Positions 23,181-31,797 of a DNA stretch of 64,000 nt are shown one piece after another. The stretch lies in the NCBI RefSeq assembly GCF_035594125.1, contig NW_026973668.1:3542001-3606000 (forward strand), written 5' to 3'. The stretch's first letter is position 1; each line of letters begins with the position of its first letter. This DNA is from Scylla paramamosain (taxonomy: Eukaryota > Arthropoda > Malacostraca > Decapoda > Portunidae). The position numbers and the translations under genes were made by a program. The notes below the pieces were generated by a model. That model saw only the letters and a program-made list of their open reading frames with translations. It made no database searches and was not told the DNA's origin.

Positions 23181-23917
23181 TAAACTCACGGTGAAGAATA
23201 CATGCAAAATCCTACCTATACACTTTCCCTATCCTATCCATACATAAGGTCTACTAAACAGCTGACACTGACTCAACCACTTACCCCTTGAGTCACCTGA
23301 CTCGTACATTTCTTCCCGTAGGAAATTGTACCAACACCTTTCACATACAGAATACTTACAGGAAAAGAGAACTTGGACCCCAGTCACCCTCTGCTCTACG
23401 GGTAATCTATGGAGAAGTCACCTGACTAACTCCGTCACTCTCTTTATTCCCCGTCTCATAGAAAAGGAATAATCTATTACATTCGCAGCATTCGACACAT
23501 TCGCCAACATTCACACAAATCATTCCTCTTACTACAACGAAGACTGGGGTAATACGTCCTCAAGGGAAACTTAGGACCCGTTAGAGGTGATGACTGTAAC
23601 TTGAGGAGGAAGTAACCAAGTACGACGTTCCCTGGAAACCTCACTTCTCGAACTAAAGCCCACAAGAATGGGGTACACTTTCCCGAACTGAAACACATAA
23701 GCTACCATCTGGTATGAACTGTTTTGACACGACGAGAATTTGGGGACGACTTTCCCGAAATGCCCCACTCTATTTGTGGCTGAGACAGTGTCACTGACCT
23801 TCGAACACTTGTGACAGATGAGGATTTCCTGCTCTTAACTCACTTCATTCCTAACCCTCACATCCTATACATTATAACACTGTTCACTTCTCCTCACTCC
23901 TGAGTTCGTGCATCACA
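23181..23917 (-). other. 3' untranslated region of the Ty3/Gypsy element
   Basis: About 740 bp between the pol stop and the 3' LTR with no convincing ORF, hence no envelope-like gene. Confidence 0.7.
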
Positions 23918-26900
23918 TTAGCACTCCTCAATAAGACGTCTGGGAGGTCGACGGCGGCGGGGAGGGAGGTCTTGATCCTCCTCTTCCTCCTCCTCAACAC
24001 ATCCGTCTGAATAGTTCTCCTCCAACTCCGGAATAATTTCACTCCGGCTCACATACGGTTTCACCTTTTCTGCTGCTCTTTGTACTAACTTCCCAGAATA
24101 GGGGTCCTCCACTACATATAGTTGACCGTCCCTGATTACCTCACTCACTCGATATGGTCCTTTCCACTTAGCATTCAATTTGGTAGAGGTACCAGGCAAC
24201 GGAGTTTCTGATTTCACCCACACCAAGGACCCAACTGAGACCTTTTCATCACGTCGTTTTCTGTTCGCCACTGCACGGTACCTCCTCTGTGACGTCACAC
24301 TAGCGTCTTTAATCATGCGCTTAAGTTGCTGAACGTCACTATCTTCAGACTGCACCGTCAGGAGAGGCGCCGTGACGAAACGAGGTGGCTGTCTTGCGAA
24401 GAATGCTACATATGGAGAGACCCCCATGCTGCTATGTACTGCCAGATTCATGTGTGACTGACATTCACTGAGAAGGGCAGGCCACCTTAAAGGGTAACCT
24501 TTGCACATTTGGGACAGCACGGTCTGCAGGGTCCGGTGCATTCTCTCGATGAGTCCGTTTGACTGGGGGTGATAGGGAGTGGTGTAGAGCAGTTCTATCC
24601 CATGAAGACCAGCCCAGGTTCTTAGTTCTCGTCCCGTGAACTCCAAGGCATTGTCACACAGGATGGAGAGTGGCCAGCCAAAGTCAGAGATGTATTGGGA
24701 AAGCTTAGCTACTATACCCTGAGCATGTTTTGTTTTTAGAGGATAAAATTTTACATACCTAGAGAAGTGATCTATGATGGTGAGGATATACCTTTGACCT
24801 TCCTGTCCGTTGGTCATGTCAGTGAGATCAATGGCAATCCTCTCCAATGGCTGTGACACTATAGGTAACTCTCGGTATGGCTGTGACATTCCTCGGTTGT
24901 GTTTGAATTTTTGGCAGTTTAGACACTCTTTAAGATACTGTATTACATCCGACTTAATAGTAGGCCAATAAAATAACCCCTCTGCCTGCTTGATGGATTT
25001 GAACTGCCCAAAATGTCCTGATTGATCATGAGCAACTTCTAGTGCCTTTCTGAATAGGTGTCGGGGTACTACTACAGTGTAATTTAGACTGCCATCTTTG
25101 GTCTCTCTAACATAGTGCAACACACCATCCAGAACTTCAAACTGATCAAGGGTTGCCTTAGCAATCTTTCGCCCTGGCAACACCCCACCCTTCAAGTAGT
25201 CTAAGAGTTCATTCCAAGTTGGATCTTTGCGCTGTCCTTTAATGAATTCCTCTCGGGTTAGGCCCAACCAGGTAACGTTGGGTTGATGTGTGATAAGCCT
25301 AACAGGACGCGACAACTGATCAGCCACTACATTATCTTTTCCCTTTACATACTTTACGCGAAAGTGATACTCGCGCATTTCCAGCATCCACCTAGTTACT
25401 CTGGGCGACTTAGTCCGCCTACGGAAGATAGTAGTGAGCGGTTGGTGGTCGGTTTGAATCTCAAAGTTGGTTCCCCAAAGGTAATGGTGGAAATGACGGC
25501 AAGCTAACACGACAGCTAACGCTTCTTTGTCGGTGACTGAATACTTCTGCTCGCACTTACTGATCTTCTTAGAATAGTAACCTAGAGGTCGGACACTTTT
25601 ATCAGGTTGAACTTGGTGCAGTACCGCTCCTACGCACTCATCGCTAGCATCTGTGACTAAGACCAGAGGAAGTTCAGGTTGATAACTAGCCAAAATGGGC
25701 GATGACATAAGTTTTGTTTTGAGAGCCTCGAATGCAACCTGACATTCATCCGTCCAACTGAACTTTACATCCCCTTTCATGAGATTTGTGAGAGGCATGG
25801 CTATCTTTGAAAAATTGGGTACAAATTTCCGATAAAACCCACACATGCCAATAAATCTCCTAACTTGCTTGACATTTTTAGGTGGAGCTTGTTCTCTAAT
25901 TGCTTCTAGATTTTTCTGATCAGGAGTACTTCCATCCTTAGAAACTCGGTGACCTAGAAATTTCACCTCCTGCTTCACCAAGTCGCACTTAGTCAGATTC
26001 AGCTTGATACCTTTCTCCTCTAACAAGGCGAACAGTCTACCCAATCTTTCCATTAGCTGGTCGAAGTTCTCGGCCCATAGAATGATATCGTTTAGATAGT
26101 TTTTGACCCATCCCTCACGCAACAAAGGCGTCAAGATTTCGGCCATCTTGCGAGAAAAGATTGCGGGTGCGCAACTCAGTCCGAACGGTAACCGACGGAA
26201 ACGATACAGTGATATTCCATCAGAGAAAGTTGTTAGATCTCGGCTTTCCTCATCCAAGACTATCTGGAAGTATGCATCCTTTAAATCTAGTGTGGCATAG
26301 TACTGGTGACCTGCCGCGACATTGACCAAATCCTCAAGCCGAGGTAATGGGTAAAGATCTGCAGCTAGCCGTTCGTTCACCTGTCTAAAATCCAAACACA
26401 TTCTCTTACTCCCATCAGGTTTGTTCACGAGGACAATTGGAGACAGCCATGCTGCACTCGAAGGTTCAATCACACCTCTCTCCTCCATCTCCACTAGCAT
26501 TTGAGATACTAACATCTTAGCATGTTCAGGATAACGGTACATAGGAGATTGGCAAGGGTTTGGGTCGGACACGGCAATGTGGGCAGGTTCACCCAAGATG
26601 GTGCCTATGTCCTTCTTTTCTAACATGAACAGCTTCTCATGTGATAACACTACATTGGACAATTGTTTTTGTTGATCATTCGTGAGGTGAGCCCAATTCT
26701 GTTGATTAATGAGTCTCTGCAAACGTTCTGCTCGGGTACCATTTCCTTCTACCACATCATTCTGAGGTTCCAACTCATTCTCAATACGGGTGTGGCACAC
26801 TTGTGAGGATGTATCCTCGACTGGACCAGAATATTTCTCATAATAGGCCAATACTGTACCTGTCTTTAGGAACTTATGTACCTTGGACAAATTGTCTACA

Positions 26901-27529
26901 AGTACGGGAATGGTTTGGGTTTCACTGACTTCTACTAACAACGGGCAGGTTTGAGAAGAATGTCGAGATTGAGAATATACCAACAGACTCGATCCCGAGT
27001 GTTCATCAACCTCAACTTGAATTACTTTACCCTGGTGGGGCTTCAGATGAACCATATCTTTGAGCTGAACTCGGCTCTTCTCTTCACATTGAACGCTCAT
27101 GGGAAGAGATTGGCAAACCCTTCCTACACAAACTCGAGTCTTACGGACATGAGAAACAGAATATGAGGTTCCTCCCCAAAGCATCATCTTCTCCCGCGGA
27201 TTCCAAGTTAAGCCTGACCGCTGAATAACATCACAACCTAGCAACAAATCTCTTTGGAGGTATGAATCTGGCACTACTGAAATCCACTGTTTGCACACTT
27301 CTTGATCTCCCACATGAATTTCAACTTTTACCATCCCAAGAACTTTTAACGGATCTCCATTTACCGTTGTTAATGATGGCAAACACCTGGATTTATCTAT
27401 TTCAAGACTCAGCCTACGTACCGTACTTCGCCGGATTAGGGTTACACAACTACCTGTGTCGAGTAACGCAGAACAGAGTTTACCACTAACTATGAGGTTG
27501 ACTACAGGTGATAGATCTTCTCGGCCTAG
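23918..27529 (-). CDS. Pol polyprotein: protease, reverse transcriptase, RNase H, integrase
   Basis: The open frame starts right after the TGA at 27530, about 1,203 codons. Aspartic protease LLDTGSCVTL lies near 27460. Numbering from 27382: reverse transcriptase has LDLKDAYFQI, LPFGLSCAP and, near residue 428, YLND where YxDD is expected; RNase H has TDAS, DKEAL, TDHQPL and ADQLSR (~575-700); integrase has an H-H-C-C zinc site (HDQSGH ... CLNCQ), then D, D (CDNALEF, ~907) and E (LIERMHR, ~942), and a GPY module KWKGPYRV (~1074). The acidic, then basic tail (PPRRRRPPRR) may bind nucleic acid. All domains are uninterrupted; the YLND change may abolish polymerisation. Confidence 0.95.
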   Translation of the reverse strand, partial: LGREDLSPVVNLIVSGKLCSALLDTGSCVTLIRRSTVRRLSLEIDKSRCLPSLTTVNGDPLKVLGMVKVEIHVGDQEVCKQWISVVPDSYLQRDLLLGCDVIQRSGLTWNPREKMMLWGGTSYSVSHVRKTRVCVGRVCQSLPMSVQCEEKSRVQLKDMVHLKPHQGKVIQVEVDEHSGSSLLVYSQSRHSSQTCPLLVEVSETQTIPVLVDNLSKVHKFLKTGTVLAYYEKYSGPVEDTSSQVCHTRIENELEPQNDVVEGNGTRAERLQRLINQQNWAHLTNDQQKQLSNVVLSHEKLFMLEKKDIGTILGEPAHIAVSDPNPCQSPMYRYPEHAKMLVSQMLVEMEERGVIEPSSAAWLSPIVLVNKPDGSKRMCLDFRQVNERLAADLYPLPRLEDLVNVAAGHQYYATLDLKDAYFQIVLDEESRDLTTFSDGISLYRFRRLPFGLSCAPAIFSRKMAEILTPLLREGWVKNYLNDIILWAENFDQLMERLGRLFALLEEKGIKLNLTKCDLVKQEVKFLGHRVSKDGSTPDQKNLEAIREQAPPKNVKQVRRFIGMCGFYRKFVPNFSKIAMPLTNLMKGDVKFSWTDECQVAFEALKTKLMSSPILASYQPELPLVLVTDASDECVGAVLHQVQPDKSVRPLGYYSKKISKCEQKYSVTDKEALAVVLACRHFHHYLWGTNFEIQTDHQPLTTIFRRRTKSPRVTRWMLEMREYHFRVKYVKGKDNVVADQLSRPVRLITHQPNVTWLGLTREEFIKGQRKDPTWNELLDYLKGGVLPGRKIAKATLDQFEVLDGVLHYVRETKDGSLNYTVVVPRHLFRKALEVAHDQSGHFGQFKSIKQAEGLFYWPTIKSDVIQYLKECLNCQKFKHNRGMSQPYRELPIVSQPLERIAIDLTDMTNGQEGQRYILTIIDHFSRYVKFYPLKTKHAQGIVAKLSQYISDFGWPLSILCDNALEFTGRELRTWAGLHGIELLYTTPYHPQSNGLIERMHRTLQTVLSQMCKGYPLRWPALLSECQSHMNLAVHSSMGVSPYVAFFARQPPRFVTAPLLTVQSEDSDVQQLKRMIKDASVTSQRRYRAVANRKRRDEKVSVGSLVWVKSETPLPGTSTKLNAKWKGPYRVSEVIRDGQLYVVEDPYSGKLVQRAAEKVKPYVSRSEIIPELEENYSDGCVEEEEEEDQDLPPRRRRPPRRLIEEC

Positions 27530-27532
27530 TCA
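27530..27532 (-). promoter_or_regulatory. Predicted readthrough stop codon TGA-CTAG at the gag-pol junction
   Basis: Element strand CAA TGA CTA GGC. The next stop is at the end of pol, and the protease starts about 25 codons on. UGA followed by CUA(G) is an established efficient readthrough context in animal RNAs and alphaviruses. Confidence 0.75.
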
Positions 27533-28378
27533 TTGAGTAGAATCACCGACTGATACGTTGGGTGTTCCTTCTGTCAATTGTGTGTTACGGACTGACTGGG
27601 ATTTCTTGGGAAGGGCACTTGTTCTCCCATCATTTTTCTGGGGAACTGAAGGTGTCCGTGGGTTTTTTCCCGGGCATGTGGGATTACCCCGATGGCAGCC
27701 GTACCTCCTACAATCGAAACAGTGTCCCCTTTCTGGTTTCCTCCAACAATCTCTCAGGGAATGAGTTTCAGTTTGGCAAAATGCACAGAATTTGCGAGGT
27801 GACGAAGGTGCTTTGGAGACACATGACCTACTTATTTGTTGTTGCAACTGATCTAGTTTAGCAGCAATTTTTGACAAATTATTTTCAGACTGGGGAGAGG
27901 AAATATCTGATTGGATGCTGGCTAAACTCTGCGAGTTACTGCGAGAGCAAGAACGAGAGGTATCCTCCCCAGGATGATTAGGAACTGAATTGACTGACGC
28001 ATGTTTTTGCATTAGCAAGATCCGTTCATTTTCTACATGTCCAAGGAATTTGTTCAAGGGAATATTGTCATCCATGAACGTCTCAAGAAGATCTTTACTG
28101 CTCTTGGGGAATCCCTGCAATAACTTACGTTTGAGAAGCTTGTCTCGATCAGGTAGAATTTCACCATGAAATGTCCCTCGGATAGCTGCATAGTGACATT
28201 TGAACCTGTGAACAAAGGATTGAGGGGTTTCTAGCCAATCATAATGAAAAGAGTCACTCTGTCTCCAAGCTTGATCAAAATTCAGGTTCACGCCAAACTC
28301 TTTGGTTAGGTATGTCTTACAGTCCTCCCATACCTTTACTTCTCCTTGTCTTTGCGCTGTGTGAATCATAACCGCCAA
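27530..28378 (-). CDS. Gag capsid-nucleocapsid frame, ending in TGA before pol
   Basis: 282 codons. Capsid-like helices (VWEDCKTYLTKEFGV, WLETPQSFVHRFKCHY, KLLQGFP) are followed by a Ser-rich linker and two zinc-knuckle-like motifs: CAFCQTETHSLRDC (C-x2-C-x4-H-x4-C, residues ~195-208) and a variant CFDCRRYGCHRGNPTC. Together they would package the element's RNA. The frame lacks its own good start and depends on the N-terminal frame upstream. Its TGA is followed directly by CTAG and then by pol in the same frame. Confidence 0.85.
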   Translation of the reverse strand: MAVMIHTAQRQGEVKVWEDCKTYLTKEFGVNLNFDQAWRQSDSFHYDWLETPQSFVHRFKCHYAAIRGTFHGEILPDRDKLLKRKLLQGFPKSSKDLLETFMDDNIPLNKFLGHVENERILLMQKHASVNSVPNHPGEDTSRSCSRSNSQSLASIQSDISSPQSENNLSKIAAKLDQLQQQISRSCVSKAPSSPRKFCAFCQTETHSLRDCWRKPERGHCFDCRRYGCHRGNPTCPGKNPRTPSVPQKNDGRTSALPKKSQSVRNTQLTEGTPNVSVGDSTQ

Positions 28379-28863
28379 GTCCCATCAACTCGCGACTTAG
28401 CCACTTCCATTCTAGCGTCTGAATTACTTGCGCACCGCTCAACCGACTCGAAAAACATCTGTAACCGTGCCGCTGAGTTTAAACGTTGCAATTCGTCCAA
28501 CTCTAAGATCTTAATGTCACTCGGCTTGACTCTAACCTCTGAGGTTGACTTCGCAGGGGTACTTGTCATGACTGGGGCTAATGGCATGGAATGACTAGGG
28601 AGTGAGGTTTGAACTTGCAACTGACTGTTTGAAAGAACGGCTGGAGTACCTCCTCCCTCTGGGGGAACTGCCCTACTCAGCGAGTCCTCCAATCCATCAA
28701 TTCTCATTGACATATTTTCAAGTTTAGCCACCATAAACTTCATTGTATCTATCATTACCTGATTGGCATTGACCTCTGATTCTCCCTGCTCTGGATTTTC
28801 CCATCTAACTCCACCGTATTCTTCATTCTCCTCCATATCTATTAGTGACTCTATGCGATCCAT
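28366..28863 (-). CDS. Gag N-terminal frame of the Ty3/Gypsy element
   Basis: From ATG at 28863 (MDRIESLIDMEENEE) the frame runs 165 codons to a TGA at 28366. It contains an acidic start, a helix with KFMVAKLENMSMRIDGL likely to form a coiled coil, a Pro/Ser linker, and SDIKILELDELQRL opening the capsid-like part. It ends within capsid because of a one-base frame difference at the GGG at 28381-28383; the continuation is in another frame. This is most simply a one-base deletion, though a frameshift signal cannot be excluded. The start overlaps the SGNH-like ORF by 41 nt. Confidence 0.75.
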   Translation of the reverse strand: MDRIESLIDMEENEEYGGVRWENPEQGESEVNANQVMIDTMKFMVAKLENMSMRIDGLEDSLSRAVPPEGGGTPAVLSNSQLQVQTSLPSHSMPLAPVMTSTPAKSTSEVRVKPSDIKILELDELQRLNSAARLQMFFESVERCASNSDARMEVAKSRVDGTWRL

Positions 28864-29428
28864 GTTGAACAGGGCCAAATAGACGAGCTTTGTTGTGTAC
28901 AGGGCCAAATAGACGAGCTTTGGCTTTGCTAATATTCATAGCCAACTTTTGTTGAATTTGAGCCTTGGCACTGGTTTCGAAATGTACTCCATCTCTTCCA
29001 AGGGTAAACACAAAACTGTTAAAATTGATACACAAGAACTGTTTACTTTTAAGCAAAGCGGCATTCACTGCACGTTTTATCTTTTTATAGCGTTCATTCG
29101 GAATTACTGGTCTGCTAGATGGATACTGTCTATTTTCTATTTCTACCAAAATAACCTTCGAACCGCAATTTCGTTCAATTTCTTTGCCAATGTTCAGAAT
29201 TGTATCTGTTAATTCACGAGGCTGTGTATTAGGATTGATGTCGTTGCTTCCTAACCAAAGGAAAGTGAGGTCATGTCTCCATGCCAAGACGTGATTCAAT
29301 CTCTCGTCATTAAAGAAATTCCTAGCTCTTGCTCCTCCTGCACGATATATCCTTACTTCTGAATTCTCCACTTCCACATCAAACCTACGTGGTACCTGGC
29401 TATGACCTACAACAGCCACTTTGAACAT
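28823..29428 (-). CDS. SGNH/GDSL-hydrolase-like leader ORF of the Ty3/Gypsy element
   Basis: 201 codons from the ATG at 29428, the first ATG-initiated long frame about 91 nt after the LTR. The four conserved blocks of SGNH hydrolases can be seen in order: VVGHSQVP (serine, residues ~6-13), GGARARNFF (glycine, ~31-39), LWLGSNDINP (asparagine, ~57-66) and GRDGVHF (aspartate and histidine, ~147-153). This suggests an intact esterase-type active site. SGNH domains are known in ORF1 of CR1-like non-LTR elements; in this Ty3 element its role is unknown. A 10-residue segment with KARLFGPV is duplicated at the end. Its last 41 nt overlap the gag ATG in another frame, so gag would need leaky scanning, reinitiation or frameshifting. 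Confidence 0.75.
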   Translation of the reverse strand: MFKVAVVGHSQVPRRFDVEVENSEVRIYRAGGARARNFFNDERLNHVLAWRHDLTFLWLGSNDINPNTQPRELTDTILNIGKEIERNCGSKVILVEIENRQYPSSRPVIPNERYKKIKRAVNAALLKSKQFLCINFNSFVFTLGRDGVHFETSAKAQIQQKLAMNISKAKARLFGPVHNKARLFGPVQHGSHRVTNRYGGE

Positions 29429-29499
29429 TACTTGACCCAATATTACCCAACTGTCAGTACTCTATCTCTCCCAATACGACTGGCCAAGACTACAGCGCA

Positions 29500-29519
29500 T
29501 CCCACCGCTATGTCACCAG
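29500..29519 (-). promoter_or_regulatory. Candidate primer binding site
   Basis: Just inside the 5' LTR the element strand reads CTGGTGACATAGCGGTGGGA. TGG one base after the LTR fits pairing with the CCA end of a tRNA; I cannot name which tRNA. Confidence 0.6.
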
Positions 29520-30848
29520 TGTAACGCCACCCCCCCTCCTCCCTCCTCCTCACCGGTCCGATCAGAGCTCTAATGAGACGAGGCAAAGATCTTCACGGTG
29601 AAGAAGAAAAAAAGAAGAGGAAGAGAGAAGAGGTGAAGCACGCACACACAATAGAAAAAAAGAAAACATTTTTGATTGGTAATGGTTCTCGCCTTCATCG
29701 TCATGGCCAGAGGGTAGGGAGAGGTTAATTATCACACAGCACCTACAGTGTGGCTTTATTAGGAGGAACGAAAAATATAAAAATAGCAAAAAAATAATTA
29801 AATGAATAATACTGATGGGATTCTTTGGGTTGACTGACCCACTATGACACTATCGAGTGGTTAATCTAGAAAAAAAAAAATAAGGCACTTGAAATTCTGG
29901 TATGGCATATACACTTATACTCCGTTACTTAACACTACGAATACACAAGAAAATAATTACTTTTATAACTCCTCAAGAGTACCATTGATTCTGGGCACCG
30001 TTATATCCCTAAATAGCGTCACAGCCTTCATCCATCACTTCTCTACGGCAATAATATTGCTCACAACACATTCACAGTAGATTATACTTGACTAAAGAAA
30101 CATTACATGGCTAACACTTTCCCAAGACTCTGTGGCCTGTCTCCACGTGGGACCAACACCGGCTATTTTATCTGTTGCCAGAGGGAAGGGAGACGCCATT
30201 CTGTGAACACGTACTGTTACTATATCTTCACTAGAGACATGAATAATAAACATGAACACAGTAATATTCACTTCTAAATAAAAGAAAAATCAAATATTTC
30301 AGAGCTACGAGACCCACCTGTTGCCAGAGGGAAGGGAGACGCCATTCTGTGCTCTCTCCCTCAACACCCCCAGGCCTCTGAAGTTATTGGAACCTTAGCT
30401 AGTTCTCTCTCTCTCTTCTTTCACAAATAATTTTACTGAACCGTGAGTTTAAATAAAAATGCAGGAATAATTGGCTAGCAAAGTGAGCATATAAGCTGGA
30501 CATTAGTTGAAGTTAATAATTAAATTCTAAGTTACTAACATATTTTATAAGCTAGGGAATGACACCTTATGAGTTACTGGTAGGCTGACGCAACATGATG
30601 TAATCCTATTATTCGTATTACTACTGATTAGAGAAAACTACAGTTGAAATAAGTAAAGACTATTTATAACAAATGTTTCAAGACTTCTAAATCACTCCCA
30701 CGAATACACGCCTTATAAATATACTTTTTCATATAATCACTAAACCTTTAATTACCGCTATTATCCTCCTCTTCACCGCAAGCTACAAAAGAAAACAATT
30801 ATTGGGGAGACTCAAAGAAACACAAAAATAATAAAAAGGAGCGTTACA
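29520..30848 (-). repeat. 5' LTR (element sense) of the Ty3/Gypsy element
   Basis: Nearly identical to 21832-23161; differences are two single-base length changes in homopolymers and about four transitions. In element sense it carries a possible TATA box TATTTATAAGG at 30711-30722 and an AATAAA at 29755-29760, in the order expected for promoter and polyadenylation signals. Confidence 0.95.
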
Positions 30849-31060
30849 CTACTATTCTGTCCACCTCCCTAATGTGAGAGTTAACCAGCATTATCAGTCT
30901 TTCACCACTATTCTGTCCACTTCCCCAATGCAATTCTCAATCTTTCACTACTATTCTGTCCACCTCCCTACTGCAAAAGTTAACCAGTATTCTCAATCTT
31001 CCACCACTATTCTGTCCACCTCTCCAATGCAAGAGTTAACCAATATTCTCAGTCTTTCAT
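30849..31060. repeat. 56-bp minisatellite array 3, right half
   Basis: About four units continuing from the LTR edge; one is shortened at 30925-30940. Confidence 0.92.
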
Positions 31061-31601
31061 CCCCTTCACTGGCACACTCTTGAACTCCCCTGCTTGTTGC
31101 TGTGTTTTCCCCTGCCTTTGACTTGAACTCTTTCAGGAGGGAGGCTTCAACACTCTTATCCAGCTTTGCATAGCAAGAGATGCAATATTAAGTATACTCT
31201 CTCTCCACATTTGTCTTACCTCTCACACCTTCCTCTCTCCCTCTCCCTCTCCCCTGCACTCTCACTCCCTCTGCCTGTTGTGGTGAAAAGTGATGAAGGC
31301 AGCAGACCATCACAACACCAAGGCCATTGACCAAAGACCACCAGTTTTCTTTGCCTCCCAGGATCATTAACCTGTCAACCCTTTCACAGCAACAGTCAAC
31401 AATTGTCAGCACTTAAAGCAATGTGTGAAATCTCTGCATTATTCACAGGAAAGAAAGGATGAACTGGAAGAGATGCTGCACTTACTAGCCTGTGTAATGT
31501 TGAGGGCTGACCAGCAGGCCTACACATGGCAGTCCCTGTACAAAACATGCCTGTTCATGTACTGATCTAGAAGTAGTAGTAGTAGTAGCAGTAGCAGTAG
31601 C

Positions 31602-31647
<46 letters not shown>

Positions 31648-31797
31648 ATATACAAGAACACAAGGGTTGGTGCAGGAAGCCATCAGGCCTACACATGGCA
31701 GTCCCTGTACAAAACACACCTGTCTGTTTCCACCTGTCATCCCTGTCCAAACACTTGTCTAATATTTCAAAGCTCTGAAATGATTCACTCTGCACTT
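31035..31797. repeat. Duplicated segment, copy 2 (paralogue of 1137-1797)
   Basis: Same order as copy 1: ORF2 tail, pyrimidine-rich part, two CATGGCAGTCCCTGT motifs. It has a large (AGT)n expansion and an added TCTCACTCCCTCTGCC. Ends at CTCTGCAC where R4-like sequence starts. Confidence 0.85.
31571..31647. repeat. (AGT)n microsatellite, about 25 repeats with AGC variants
   Basis: Paralogous position near 1629 has only two or three repeats. Confidence 0.97.

Larger units (their letters stand above)
21832..30848 (-). mobile_element. Complete young Ty3/Gypsy LTR retrotransposon
   Basis: 9,017 bp, bounded by CTAC on both sides (21828-21831 and 30849-30852). Direct LTRs of about 1.33 kb begin TGTAACG and end CGTTACA and differ at only about six places by eye. 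In minus-strand order: LTR, primer site, SGNH-like ORF, gag in two frames, TGA, pol with protease, reverse transcriptase, RNase H and integrase (protease before RT, integrase last, the Ty3 order), 3' UTR, polypurine stretch, LTR. No envelope gene is present. The near-identical LTRs mean recent insertion. It splits a 56-bp minisatellite. Confidence 0.95.

Noticed and set aside
23162..23917. A possible envelope gene after pol
   Set aside because: Only frames of about 70 codons or fewer, with no signal peptide or membrane segment.
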